Positions 1-5,801 of a stretch of DNA of 6,240 nt are shown in pieces. The notes under the pieces are model-generated. The model was not told the DNA's origin. It made no database searches and was given only the letters and a program-made list of their open reading frames with translations. The translations under genes and the position numbers were made by a program. The stretch's first letter is position 1; the number at the start of each line of letters is the position of its first letter. Source of the DNA: an uncultured Clostridia bacterium (GTDB taxonomy: Bacteria > Bacillota > Clostridia > JAAYHZ01); the NCBI GenBank assembly GCA_937894465.1, contig CALCRE010000162.1, forward strand, positions 1-6,240, written 5' to 3'.

Positions 1-54
1 AACAGGTGGTTCTATCTGAGAAGAATAGGTGGCTCTGCCAACTCGGAATATTCA
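1..54. mobile_element. Possible terminal segment of an IS21-like insertion sequence
   Basis: Two imperfect copies of AGGTGGYTCT occur at 4..13 and 27..36, spaced 23 bases start to start, and the tract ends in GGAATATTCA at 45..54. Read on the minus strand it begins TGAATATTCCG, fitting an element that opens with TG and carries internal repeats. Short repeats containing GTGGCTC close to the ends are, from memory, typical of IS21-family elements in Firmicutes and Bacteroidetes. If right, the element extends to the left of the window. No transposase gene, second end or target duplication can be seen, so both the identity and the inner boundary at about 54 are tentative. Confidence 0.3.
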
Positions 55-208
55 ATCTCCTCTTTTTATGTTGTGGAAATTACCACTGATATGTGTCCCA
101 TATACTGTAAAACTTTGTTGCGATACACTTAAATAATCTCAGAACACTATGCAATCAGATTTTGCACCCACTTATTGGTTGTCTGAATATATTACCGTAC
201 AACATATT
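55..208. other. Non-coding stretch downstream of the last lipoprotein gene
   Basis: No supported gene lies here. Just beyond the stop of the 541-aa lipoprotein gene there are only weak hairpins on the minus strand, for example TGCAA/TTGCA around 151..167 and GTGG/CCAC around 74..87. None is GC-rich and followed by a T-run. Where the lipoprotein transcript ends is therefore not visible. Confidence 0.5.
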
Positions 209-1834
209 TTAGTTGCCGATGTCCATGTCTTCTTTGATTTTGTTTTTTAGATCATCCGTATCATGCAAGTCATAATATTTAAGGTATTCATTGTATGAGC
301 CGGTCTTACTACGGATGTATGTACCGATTTCTTCATTCAACTTAATGCGTTTCGATATTATTTCCTTCACTTCAGAATCGCTATTATATAATTTACTTAC
401 GGTATTTTTCAATTGTGTAAAATCAGTTTCGTATTCATAAGAACTTTTGTTTGTAGATTGAGAAGAAATAAACTCACTCAGAAATTCGTTCCAAAGACCG
501 AAATCATGAGCGAGCTTTGGTTCCATATAAGGGTTTTCGAATCTAAATAACATAAAATTATGCAGGTTGTTTAGCTCCATACCGTTTTGGGTCATGATGT
601 AATCCGTGTTCTCAAACCCGTAACGAAACATCGTGTAGACATCCTTATCCCATTCCAAACAACGTAAAAACACCATTGCGGCATCAATGTCATCGCAAGA
701 AGAACTAATGAAATATTTAGGTTCATATCGAATGATGCCGGACGGAGCATTTGTTTTAATAGGCATTACAGTATAAGATTTATTAAATCGTTCGGTTTTA
801 TAATAAATTTGTTTTCGGAAAGATGAATAAGATACAAGCTCCACTACAGGAGCCACTGCAGGTTGTACTTGTTTTGCCGACGCATAGGAAGAACTTTTAT
901 ACTTGTAAGGATCTGTCCACTCCGAATCCCACCTGAACACCCTTTCTTCAATATTCCCACCAGTGCCATAAATTTTTTCAGCATATTGAAATGTATCGAT
1001 AAACAGGTCGGTTTCTTCAAAGCAAATTAAATCATTATTGTCCGCAAGAATATTAGATCCGCTGAGCATGAGAGGGAATCCGTTTTGATCTAGGATAAGC
1101 TGAGCCATGTGATTGAAATTCGCAATCCCATAATAACCGCTATCGTTAAAACGGTTTAGTTCTGTGAATATTTCAGCTGTCTCATCAAGACTCAAATACT
1201 GATTTTTATTCTTGACGTCATAAAAGTCCTTGTGAATAACTAAAGCAAATAGGTTATACACAGAGCTTTCACACCCGGGTATCGCCATGATCTTCCCATT
1301 ATTCACAATTTGTGATGCCAATTCGGGATCTCTTTCGAGCATCATATGAATCTCGGGATAAAACCGATCCACATAATCGGTAATATCCGCGGCATATTGC
1401 TTTTCTATGACATCATGACCAATATCAAAATTGCTACCTCTTACAGCAACATTAGCCATATATATGTCCGAGTTATCACCGGATGATAACCTCAAATCCA
1501 TTTCTTCAATATAATTAGGTCGAGATATCAGTTCGAATTGAACAAAGATACCGTAGTTCATTTTTATGTATTCGACTATATTTTTTACCCGACCGTTAAA
1601 ATTCGAATCAACATCATTTGATCCAACCAGATAAGAATACAAAATGGTTAGCTCCTTGGTCTGATCAAATTTATAAAGAGGTTCCGTTTGTGTAGTTATC
1701 AGGGGTTTTTCATTTAACGGATTACTATCTTCTGTATTTTTATTGGTATGATCAGATTGCACTGAACATGATGTGCTAAGTATGAAACAGAGTATAATGA
1801 GACTAACAATAATGTGCTTTTTACTTCTTTCCAA
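209..1834 (-). CDS. Extracellular solute-binding lipoprotein, LipO/YtcQ-like (third of three)
   Basis: Predicted 541-residue membrane-anchored lipoprotein. Residues 2-6 are basic (ERSKK), followed by a hydrophobic stretch to a lipobox-like LSTSC with Cys23 as the likely lipidated residue; position -3 is Ser rather than the usual Leu. A polar linker runs to about residue 60. The rest looks like an extracellular solute-binding protein of the ABC import type. Family landmarks are ADITDYVDRFYP at 149-160, GKIMAIPG at 180-187, SYTVMP at 353-358 and FRYGFENTDYIM at 403-414, the last resembling the fGieg.dYt signature of LipO/YtcQ-like proteins. Length is normal for that group. The chosen TTG start (1832..1834) has AGGAGG nine bases upstream; an in-frame TTG 30 bases further out (1862..1864) would bury that site in the coding region. 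It is the promoter-distal member of the set, separated from its neighbour by 157 bases. The ligand cannot be read from sequence. The family call is fairly secure, the function open. Confidence 0.85.
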   Translation of the reverse strand: MERSKKHIIVSLIILCFILSTSCSVQSDHTNKNTEDSNPLNEKPLITTQTEPLYKFDQTKELTILYSYLVGSNDVDSNFNGRVKNIVEYIKMNYGIFVQFELISRPNYIEEMDLRLSSGDNSDIYMANVAVRGSNFDIGHDVIEKQYAADITDYVDRFYPEIHMMLERDPELASQIVNNGKIMAIPGCESSVYNLFALVIHKDFYDVKNKNQYLSLDETAEIFTELNRFNDSGYYGIANFNHMAQLILDQNGFPLMLSGSNILADNNDLICFEETDLFIDTFQYAEKIYGTGGNIEERVFRWDSEWTDPYKYKSSSYASAKQVQPAVAPVVELVSYSSFRKQIYYKTERFNKSYTVMPIKTNAPSGIIRYEPKYFISSSCDDIDAAMVFLRCLEWDKDVYTMFRYGFENTDYIMTQNGMELNNLHNFMLFRFENPYMEPKLAHDFGLWNEFLSEFISSQSTNKSSYEYETDFTQLKNTVSKLYNSDSEVKEIISKRIKLNEEIGTYIRSKTGSYNEYLKYYDLHDTDDLKNKIKEDMDIGN

Positions 1835-1843
1835 TGTGCTATA

Positions 1844-1849
1844 CCTCCT
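1844..1849 (-). promoter_or_regulatory. Ribosome-binding site fixing a TTG start
   Basis: The minus strand reads AGGAGG, a perfect Shine-Dalgarno core, nine bases before TTG at 1832..1834. The protein then begins with charged residues ERSKK followed directly by the hydrophobic signal segment, as expected for a lipoprotein. This decides against the longer reading from 1864. Confidence 0.8.
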
Positions 1850-1860
1850 GCATCCAATTA

Positions 1861-1941
1861 TCAAAAATTTTTTAGCCGTTCTGCTATATGTCGTGGCTGA
1901 CTAGCTTCGCAAAAGTGATCTTCGGTTATTACTATTTGCAC
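1861..1941 (-). CDS. Possible 26-codon small ORF between two lipoprotein genes
   Basis: A GTG at 1939..1941 is preceded by a perfect AGGAGG at 1947..1952 with a five-base spacer, and opens a 26-codon frame ending in TGA at 1861..1863. The product starts MQIVITEDHF and ends QPRHIAERLKNF; it has one Cys, no signal peptide and no membrane segment, and its C-terminal half could form a charged helix. Its stop lies 11 bases before the AGGAGG of the downstream 541-aa lipoprotein gene, so translation of the two could be linked. I do not recognise it. It may be a leader peptide or small protein, the decayed start of a lost gene, or a chance frame behind a leftover ribosome-binding site. Confidence 0.35.
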   Translation of the reverse strand: MQIVITEDHFCEASQPRHIAERLKNF

Positions 1942-1946
1942 TACCG

Positions 1947-1952
1947 CCTCCT
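1947..1952 (-). promoter_or_regulatory. Ribosome-binding site without a large gene behind it
   Basis: The minus strand reads TTTAGGAGGCGGTAGTG: a perfect AGGAGG core at five bases from a GTG codon. The only frame it can serve is the 26-codon ORF at 1861..1941. Its core is as good as or better than those of the three lipoprotein genes, which is the main argument for taking the small ORF seriously. Confidence 0.5.
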
Positions 1953-1978
1953 AAATAAAGTCTAATAACTAAGACCTT
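1953..1978 (-). terminator. Weak hairpin with T-rich tail after the 510-aa lipoprotein gene
   Basis: On the minus strand AAGGTCT and AGACTTT (ends at 1978 and 1957) can form a seven-pair stem with one G-U pair around an eight-base loop, followed by TTTATTT. It starts 13 bases after the stop of the 510-aa gene. The stem is AT-rich, so it may only attenuate or may mark a processing point rather than end transcription. Nearby CTGA/TCAG could form a second tiny hairpin. Confidence 0.25.
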
Positions 1979-1991
1979 CTGATGAATCAGG

Positions 1992-3524
1992 TTATTCACC
2001 ATATACTTCTTTTATGAAATACTCCAAAAAATCATCCAATTGATCGTGATACATCATTTTGACAAATTCACTTATCTCCATACCGTCTTTCAATTTTTTA
2101 TATAAATCATCTTTATTCACATGCTTTAAATTTCTTTTCTCGTAAAAATCATTGATATTCAAACCAAGAGAATTTAAAAATAAAGCAGACCTGGCAGTCT
2201 GGTAACGATCATATGGAAAAGGAATATTGTTTACAATCGTCTTTCTTAAGTTATAACATGAATTATCTTCGGAAATAAAACGACGTTCCAATGAAGGAGA
2301 AAAATAAAAGGCGCTCCGCCACATTATTCCGCTGGATTGATTATCAAACAAACATACTTTGTCATCTTTTAAAGCGTAATTTTTATCTAAAATTCCATAT
2401 CTAAAAATGTCGTTAACATCTTGATTCGTCTTTAAAAAAAGAATCGTTTTCAGAGTATTCTCTTCGTTTCCGTTATGTATGACATAATAATTCGGCATGA
2501 CGGAATACGGAATATGTCGTGCAGTCGTTTCATTGATGATAAAAATTTCATGGTTGTCGTTAAATCCTTCGAATGCCAATAAATTGTAACGGTTTAATTC
2601 CCCGTAAGTCAGATTTTGAGCCGTGTAATTGGTAAAACTTGGTTGGTACATGGAGTGAGGGGTTACCGTCTCTTCCTGTGTGTAAGATAAAAAGCCTTTG
2701 TTAAACATGTCAATATAGATTTCGTAGGCATCAAAAAATTCAGGTGTTGTCTCCTGTGCAACAATGGTTTTTTCATGAGGGCTGTAGACTAGTCCGTCAT
2801 AAAGATTATAATATCCGAAACATTCTAAGTATAATCTTATAAACATGTCGATATCACAGACAAAAACCTGATCCTTATCCAATAGATTATTCTCAACACA
2901 TATGTTGTAATAATTGATATAGTCCAAAAAGTTTGTAATGGATCCGACTTGGCTTTTTTCAAACAGAGCCTTGTTTGTTACAGCATATACCAAGTTGGAT
3001 TGTGATCCCATCATGTATCCGGGAACAGCATAAATACGTCCGTCCAATTCAATTTGATCTTTAATAGACTCATAGGATATTTCATTTACGGATGGATAAT
3101 ATCGATATAACAAATCGGTTATATCCGCTAAATTGTACTGCTCGATCAGCTCATTGGACATAACCGATAAAACATCCACAGGATCGCAAAAATCTATTCT
3201 TTCCCCCGAATGAATCATAGTTTGTATCTCTTTTCCGTATGAAACGGTATTTATTTCATGTAATTGTAAATCGATATTTATCATATTGATACACAACCGC
3301 GACAATTCCTGATTGATTTCATCAATATCGATCGAAGCTTTTAAACTGTTCCTGATAAAATAATGAACCGTTTCAACAGTGCGATCTTTATGATCAAGAG
3401 AAACAATAGAAGACATATCATTCGCTGATGTATCTTCAGGTTGTTTGTTTTCAAACTTACCACATGATGAAAAGAGAAATAATATGCACATAACATAAAT
3501 CAATACGCTTGCCAAAACTTTCAT
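1992..3524 (-). CDS. Diverged extracellular solute-binding lipoprotein (second of three)
   Basis: Predicted 510-residue membrane-anchored lipoprotein. A hydrophobic signal segment (residues 4-20) ends at a lipobox-like LFSSC with Cys21 as the expected lipid-modified residue; Phe at -3 is unusual, with Leu one place further out. A polar linker to about residue 45 leads into a solute-binding-like domain. It keeps the family landmarks ADITDLLYRYYP at 133-144, DGRIYAVPG at 161-169, PYSVMPNYYVI at 339-349 and FRYGILDKNYAL at 374-385, matching the 541-aa paralogue in order and spacing. Elsewhere the three proteins look strongly diverged, so their ligands may differ. ATG at 3522..3524 has GAGGAG eight bases upstream (3533..3538). 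The gene begins 31 bases after the stop of the 539-aa lipoprotein gene, so the two are probably co-transcribed. No permease or ATPase is adjacent within the window. The family assignment rests on motifs read by eye; the ligand is unknown. Confidence 0.82.
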   Translation of the reverse strand: MKVLASVLIYVMCILFLFSSCGKFENKQPEDTSANDMSSIVSLDHKDRTVETVHYFIRNSLKASIDIDEINQELSRLCINMINIDLQLHEINTVSYGKEIQTMIHSGERIDFCDPVDVLSVMSNELIEQYNLADITDLLYRYYPSVNEISYESIKDQIELDGRIYAVPGYMMGSQSNLVYAVTNKALFEKSQVGSITNFLDYINYYNICVENNLLDKDQVFVCDIDMFIRLYLECFGYYNLYDGLVYSPHEKTIVAQETTPEFFDAYEIYIDMFNKGFLSYTQEETVTPHSMYQPSFTNYTAQNLTYGELNRYNLLAFEGFNDNHEIFIINETTARHIPYSVMPNYYVIHNGNEENTLKTILFLKTNQDVNDIFRYGILDKNYALKDDKVCLFDNQSSGIMWRSAFYFSPSLERRFISEDNSCYNLRKTIVNNIPFPYDRYQTARSALFLNSLGLNINDFYEKRNLKHVNKDDLYKKLKDGMEISEFVKMMYHDQLDDFLEYFIKEVYGE

Positions 3525-3555
3525 AATATTATCTCCTCAGATATTAGGTGAATAA

Positions 3556-5175
3556 TTAATTTAATTCCCATAACGCATCCTGCAATGCATTCACGAACTC
3601 TTGGTTGTATGATTTTTTCAAGAGTTCTTTCGTTTTTTCTACAATCTCGATACTAACTTTCGGGGCCATGTAGCGCGCTATTGAATAACTGCCTTGTACC
3701 GCTGAAAACAGATCTTCTAATAATCCTCTTTCTTCATATCTGTATTGCTCGTTATATTTTCTTATAACATCGCTTGTTTTTTCATGATAGACTTCTATTT
3801 TAGATAAATTTTGTAATGTTTTCTTGTTCAGTTCATTCAACTCATAATTACGATAATTTATATTCTTTAGATAATTGATCTCATTTTTATCATCCAAGAA
3901 CACATCATTAGCTAGTGCGAAGGACTCCCCTGTTCCGATATTGAATAAACGATTCGGTGTGTCGGTATAAGAAATGATGTTTGTCTGATCGTCGAATGTG
4001 TAATTAACATCTCGAATACCGAATCCAGCTAATTTTCGCGCTTGTGTATCTCCTAAAAGCCAATCGATGTAGGTAACGGCTTTTTCTTTTTCCATACAGC
4101 CGTTACTGACCACAAAATAATTAAAGAGATTTAATTGCATATCATGCGGATAATAACTCGTATTATTGATCAAATGGAATATATTGTACTCTTCCGGGTT
4201 TACCTGTGGTACAACACTATCGAGAACAGCATTGAAATCATCCAATTCCGATAGACGGTCGTCGATAGCTTGAATGTTGTATCTTTCGAAATCCTCCTTC
4301 ATGATGATGATAGCATCCAACACATTCGTTTTGTCAATACGATGAAGAGTCAACGTGCTATCCCCCTTTCTCAATAAATATAAATATGCTGGAAATGTTG
4401 ATGAAAAGGCATTATAGTATCCTTCATCATCAATAATTGCTTGAGTGCATAATCTGTTTTCAACATATATTTTCTTATCTTCTCCATCGATAGCGGATGC
4501 CAAAGACTTACAAACATCTAACGCTTCAAAATAAGTTGTTACAGAATCAATATGATATTGTTCACACAGCTCCTTCTTAACCGTAAATACAGGTATCATA
4601 GGCAAAGCAAATTCAGGTATAATAATTCCATAAATTCTTTCATCAACCATCGAAAAATTCATAAAAGACGGATATGAACGATAAAAAGCATTCATATACG
4701 GTGAGTGTACATCAATCAAATCGGTAAGATCCGCTACAACTTCGCTTTGTACCAGATTGAACAAGCTATCTTGTGAACTCTTGAATCCATAAAGGCCTTT
4801 TGCCAAAAAAATATCCGGGACTTCCCCTGATTCAATCATTAAACATAATTGAGCATTATAAGATTGCATGTGCGCCGGTTCTTTAGGAATAGAAATATAT
4901 TCCGCTGTAATATCCAATATATTCCGGCTTAATGTATTTAGTTCATAAATAATTTGGTTTATGTTTCCCTCTTGCATACCTTCAAAACGGTCTGAAAAAA
5001 CCACAAAGCGAGTTGCCGCTTTTTTCACAGGTACTGTAGTTTCTGTCTTTGTTGTTTTCACCTCTGTTTGCACTTCAGTAGTATTACTTGCGGTGTCTTC
5101 TGAATGATCCACATCCACTCCAGTATTACATCCGGTCAAACATACAATCAATAAAAACACTAATAATTTTTTCAT
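3556..5175 (-). CDS. Extracellular solute-binding lipoprotein (first of three)
   Basis: Predicted 539-residue lipoprotein with the cleanest signal of the three: MKKLLVFLLIVCLTGC, a canonical LTGC lipobox with Cys16 lipidated. A Thr/Glu/Lys-rich linker spans residues 17-50. The solute-binding-like domain shows ADLTDLIDVHSP at 148-159, DERIYGIIIP at 178-187, EKEKAVTYIDWLL at 362-374 and GFGIRDVNYTF at 384-394; the last two are typical of the C-terminal lobe in LipO/YtcQ-like binding proteins. The IPG motif after the GRIYA-like strand, present in the 541- and 510-aa neighbours, is replaced by IIIP here, so the pocket may be altered. The C-terminal ~130 residues are rich in charged and helical sequence. 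The ATG at 5173..5175 was chosen because GGAG lies six bases upstream and the signal peptide begins directly; the overlapping ATG at 5179..5181 and the TTG at 5227..5229 fit worse. It heads the lipoprotein run behind a 197-base leader. Substrate unknown. Confidence 0.83.
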   Translation of the reverse strand: MKKLLVFLLIVCLTGCNTGVDVDHSEDTASNTTEVQTEVKTTKTETTVPVKKAATRFVVFSDRFEGMQEGNINQIIYELNTLSRNILDITAEYISIPKEPAHMQSYNAQLCLMIESGEVPDIFLAKGLYGFKSSQDSLFNLVQSEVVADLTDLIDVHSPYMNAFYRSYPSFMNFSMVDERIYGIIIPEFALPMIPVFTVKKELCEQYHIDSVTTYFEALDVCKSLASAIDGEDKKIYVENRLCTQAIIDDEGYYNAFSSTFPAYLYLLRKGDSTLTLHRIDKTNVLDAIIIMKEDFERYNIQAIDDRLSELDDFNAVLDSVVPQVNPEEYNIFHLINNTSYYPHDMQLNLFNYFVVSNGCMEKEKAVTYIDWLLGDTQARKLAGFGIRDVNYTFDDQTNIISYTDTPNRLFNIGTGESFALANDVFLDDKNEINYLKNINYRNYELNELNKKTLQNLSKIEVYHEKTSDVIRKYNEQYRYEERGLLEDLFSAVQGSYSIARYMAPKVSIEIVEKTKELLKKSYNQEFVNALQDALWELN

Positions 5176-5181
5176 AAGCAT

Positions 5182-5185
5182 CTCC
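5182..5185 (-). promoter_or_regulatory. Ribosome-binding site deciding the start of the 539-aa lipoprotein
   Basis: The minus strand reads GTGGAGATGCTTATGAAA. GGAG at 5182..5185 is six bases from ATGAAA at 5173..5175 but directly abuts the outer ATG at 5179..5181. Spacing and the MKKLL signal-peptide start both favour the inner ATG. Confidence 0.65.
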
Positions 5186-5208
5186 ACATAATTATTAAAA
5201 TGACCAAG

Positions 5209-5235
5209 GGGTAGAGGCACAGTTCCCAACTACCC
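5209..5235 (-). other. Leader hairpin upstream of the lipoprotein genes
   Basis: GGGTAG and CTACCC form a six-pair stem around a 15-base loop in which GG/CC could add two further pairs. It lies 23 bases before the GGAG site of the 539-aa gene. No T-run follows on either strand, so it is not a convincing terminator; it might be a 5'-UTR structure affecting message stability or translation. No known riboswitch was recognised. Confidence 0.3.
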
Positions 5236-5280
5236 GTACTTTTGATAATCTATCCCTCGGTATTCATTCGGCATGAAACA

Positions 5281-5309
5281 TGTGTACAACGCTTAACTTA
5301 CACATGCTC
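5281..5309 (-). repeat. Degenerate copy of the 3' end of the upstream gene at 5802..6240
   Basis: This stretch matches 5809..5837 at 23 of 29 positions by eye, with an identical TGTGTACAAC block at one end and an identical CACATG near the other. In the second copy these bases encode the His/Cys tail EHVHDESCT of the partial gene. Read in the matching frame here, the copy gives EHV, a stop, then VKRCT, so it cannot be translated as such. It could be the tail of a decayed duplicate gene or a shared recognition sequence. Confidence 0.35.
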
Positions 5310-5345
5310 TCTCACAACTTTCGAACTCCATTGTAACTACTTGAT

Positions 5346-5361
5346 CAATACTGTAGTATTG
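5346..5361. promoter_or_regulatory. Palindrome, candidate operator ahead of the lipoprotein genes
   Basis: CAATACTGTAGTATTG is an inverted repeat with seven complementary pairs around a central GT. It lies 11 bases beyond the stop of the Cys-rich gene and about 170 bases ahead of the first lipoprotein start. Such a tight symmetric site fits a dimeric repressor or activator, and could equally be a small RNA hairpin with a TACA loop. No convincing promoter hexamers were found beside it. Confidence 0.3.
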
Positions 5362-5372
5362 CCCTAAAAACA

Positions 5373-5708
5373 TCAATACGGGCAACATGTTCCATCCACA
5401 ATACCACACGAATGGTTCCAACGCTCACACAAATGACTACTGTATGATGGATCATATATATGCCCAAACATACATTCTATTCCAGTGGTAGCGTAACAGT
5501 ATATTCCATTGGTTTCTATCATACACATATATGCTATACCTTTTTCATAGAAATAATTCAAACATGGTTCTTCTTGACATATATCTTCCATGCAAACAAA
5601 TCGACCAATATCTGAAAAGCATATTGGACATACCTGTGCTGATACATTCCCAAAGCATGGCACGATCAGAGCCAAGATCAATACAAGAGTAATAAATTTC
5701 CTTTTCAT
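5373..5708 (-). CDS. Small secreted cysteine-rich protein of unknown function
   Basis: Predicted 111-residue secreted protein. A signal peptide (MKRKF, then a hydrophobic run to about residue 20) ends in NVSA, with likely signal peptidase I cleavage after Ala24; Cys18 inside the signal lacks a lipobox, so lipidation is unlikely. The ~87-residue mature chain has 12 cysteines at 27, 30, 39, 44, 49, 62, 71, 79, 94, 101, 108 and 109, including a CPIC pair at its start and a CC pair near the end, plus His83, His92 and His99. An even number of cysteines outside the cell suits six disulfides; CxxC and Cys/His spacing would also suit metal binding. I recognise no family. ATG 5706..5708 has GAGG seven bases upstream. 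It follows the partial gene by 93 bases and precedes the three lipoprotein genes by 197 bases on the same strand. It may be a surface ligand or toxin-like peptide for them, but this is only positional. Confidence 0.75.
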   Translation of the reverse strand: MKRKFITLVLILALIVPCFGNVSAQVCPICFSDIGRFVCMEDICQEEPCLNYFYEKGIAYMCMIETNGIYCYATTGIECMFGHIYDPSYSSHLCERWNHSCGIVDGTCCPY

Positions 5709-5730
5709 ATTTTTACCTCATATTATATAT

Positions 5731-5782
5731 GAAAATACAAAAGCAGAAGTGCATCTTGATGACCCACTGTTGAGAATCTGCT
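5731..5782 (-). terminator. Possible terminator after the partial gene
   Basis: On the minus strand AGCAGA (5777..5782) pairs with TCTGCT (5742..5747), with inner pairing AGTG/CACT and CAT/ATG around a CAAG loop. The right arm is continuous, the left arm has bulges of eight and three bases, and the T-rich tail TTTTGTATTTTC follows. It lies between the partial gene and the Cys-rich gene. The bulges make it a weak candidate, and the same bases are the only room for a promoter of the Cys-rich gene. Confidence 0.3.
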
Positions 5783-5801
5783 GTTATATACTCATTCAAT
5801 T

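Noticed and set aside
1..132. Open plus-strand frame of 43 codons from the left edge
   Set aside because: It has no visible start, crosses the possible IS end, and the composition is unremarkable. Short open runs at an edge are expected by chance.
1832..1864. Ten-residue N-terminal extension of the 541-aa lipoprotein from a TTG
   Set aside because: The extension would be translated through the AGGAGG at 1844..1849 and puts odd residues before the signal peptide; the inner TTG fits spacing and protein.
5176..5229. Eighteen-residue N-terminal extension of the 539-aa lipoprotein
   Set aside because: It would run through the leader hairpin, lacks a ribosome-binding site and delays the MKKLL signal peptide.
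5209..5235. Leader hairpin as a rho-independent terminator
   Set aside because: The stem is short, the loop is 15 bases and there is no T-run on either strand.
5722..5727. TATAAT on the minus strand as a -10 box for the Cys-rich gene
   Set aside because: It lies only two bases before the GAGG site, so the transcript would start within or just after the ribosome-binding site, and no acceptable -35 box sits 16-18 bases upstream.
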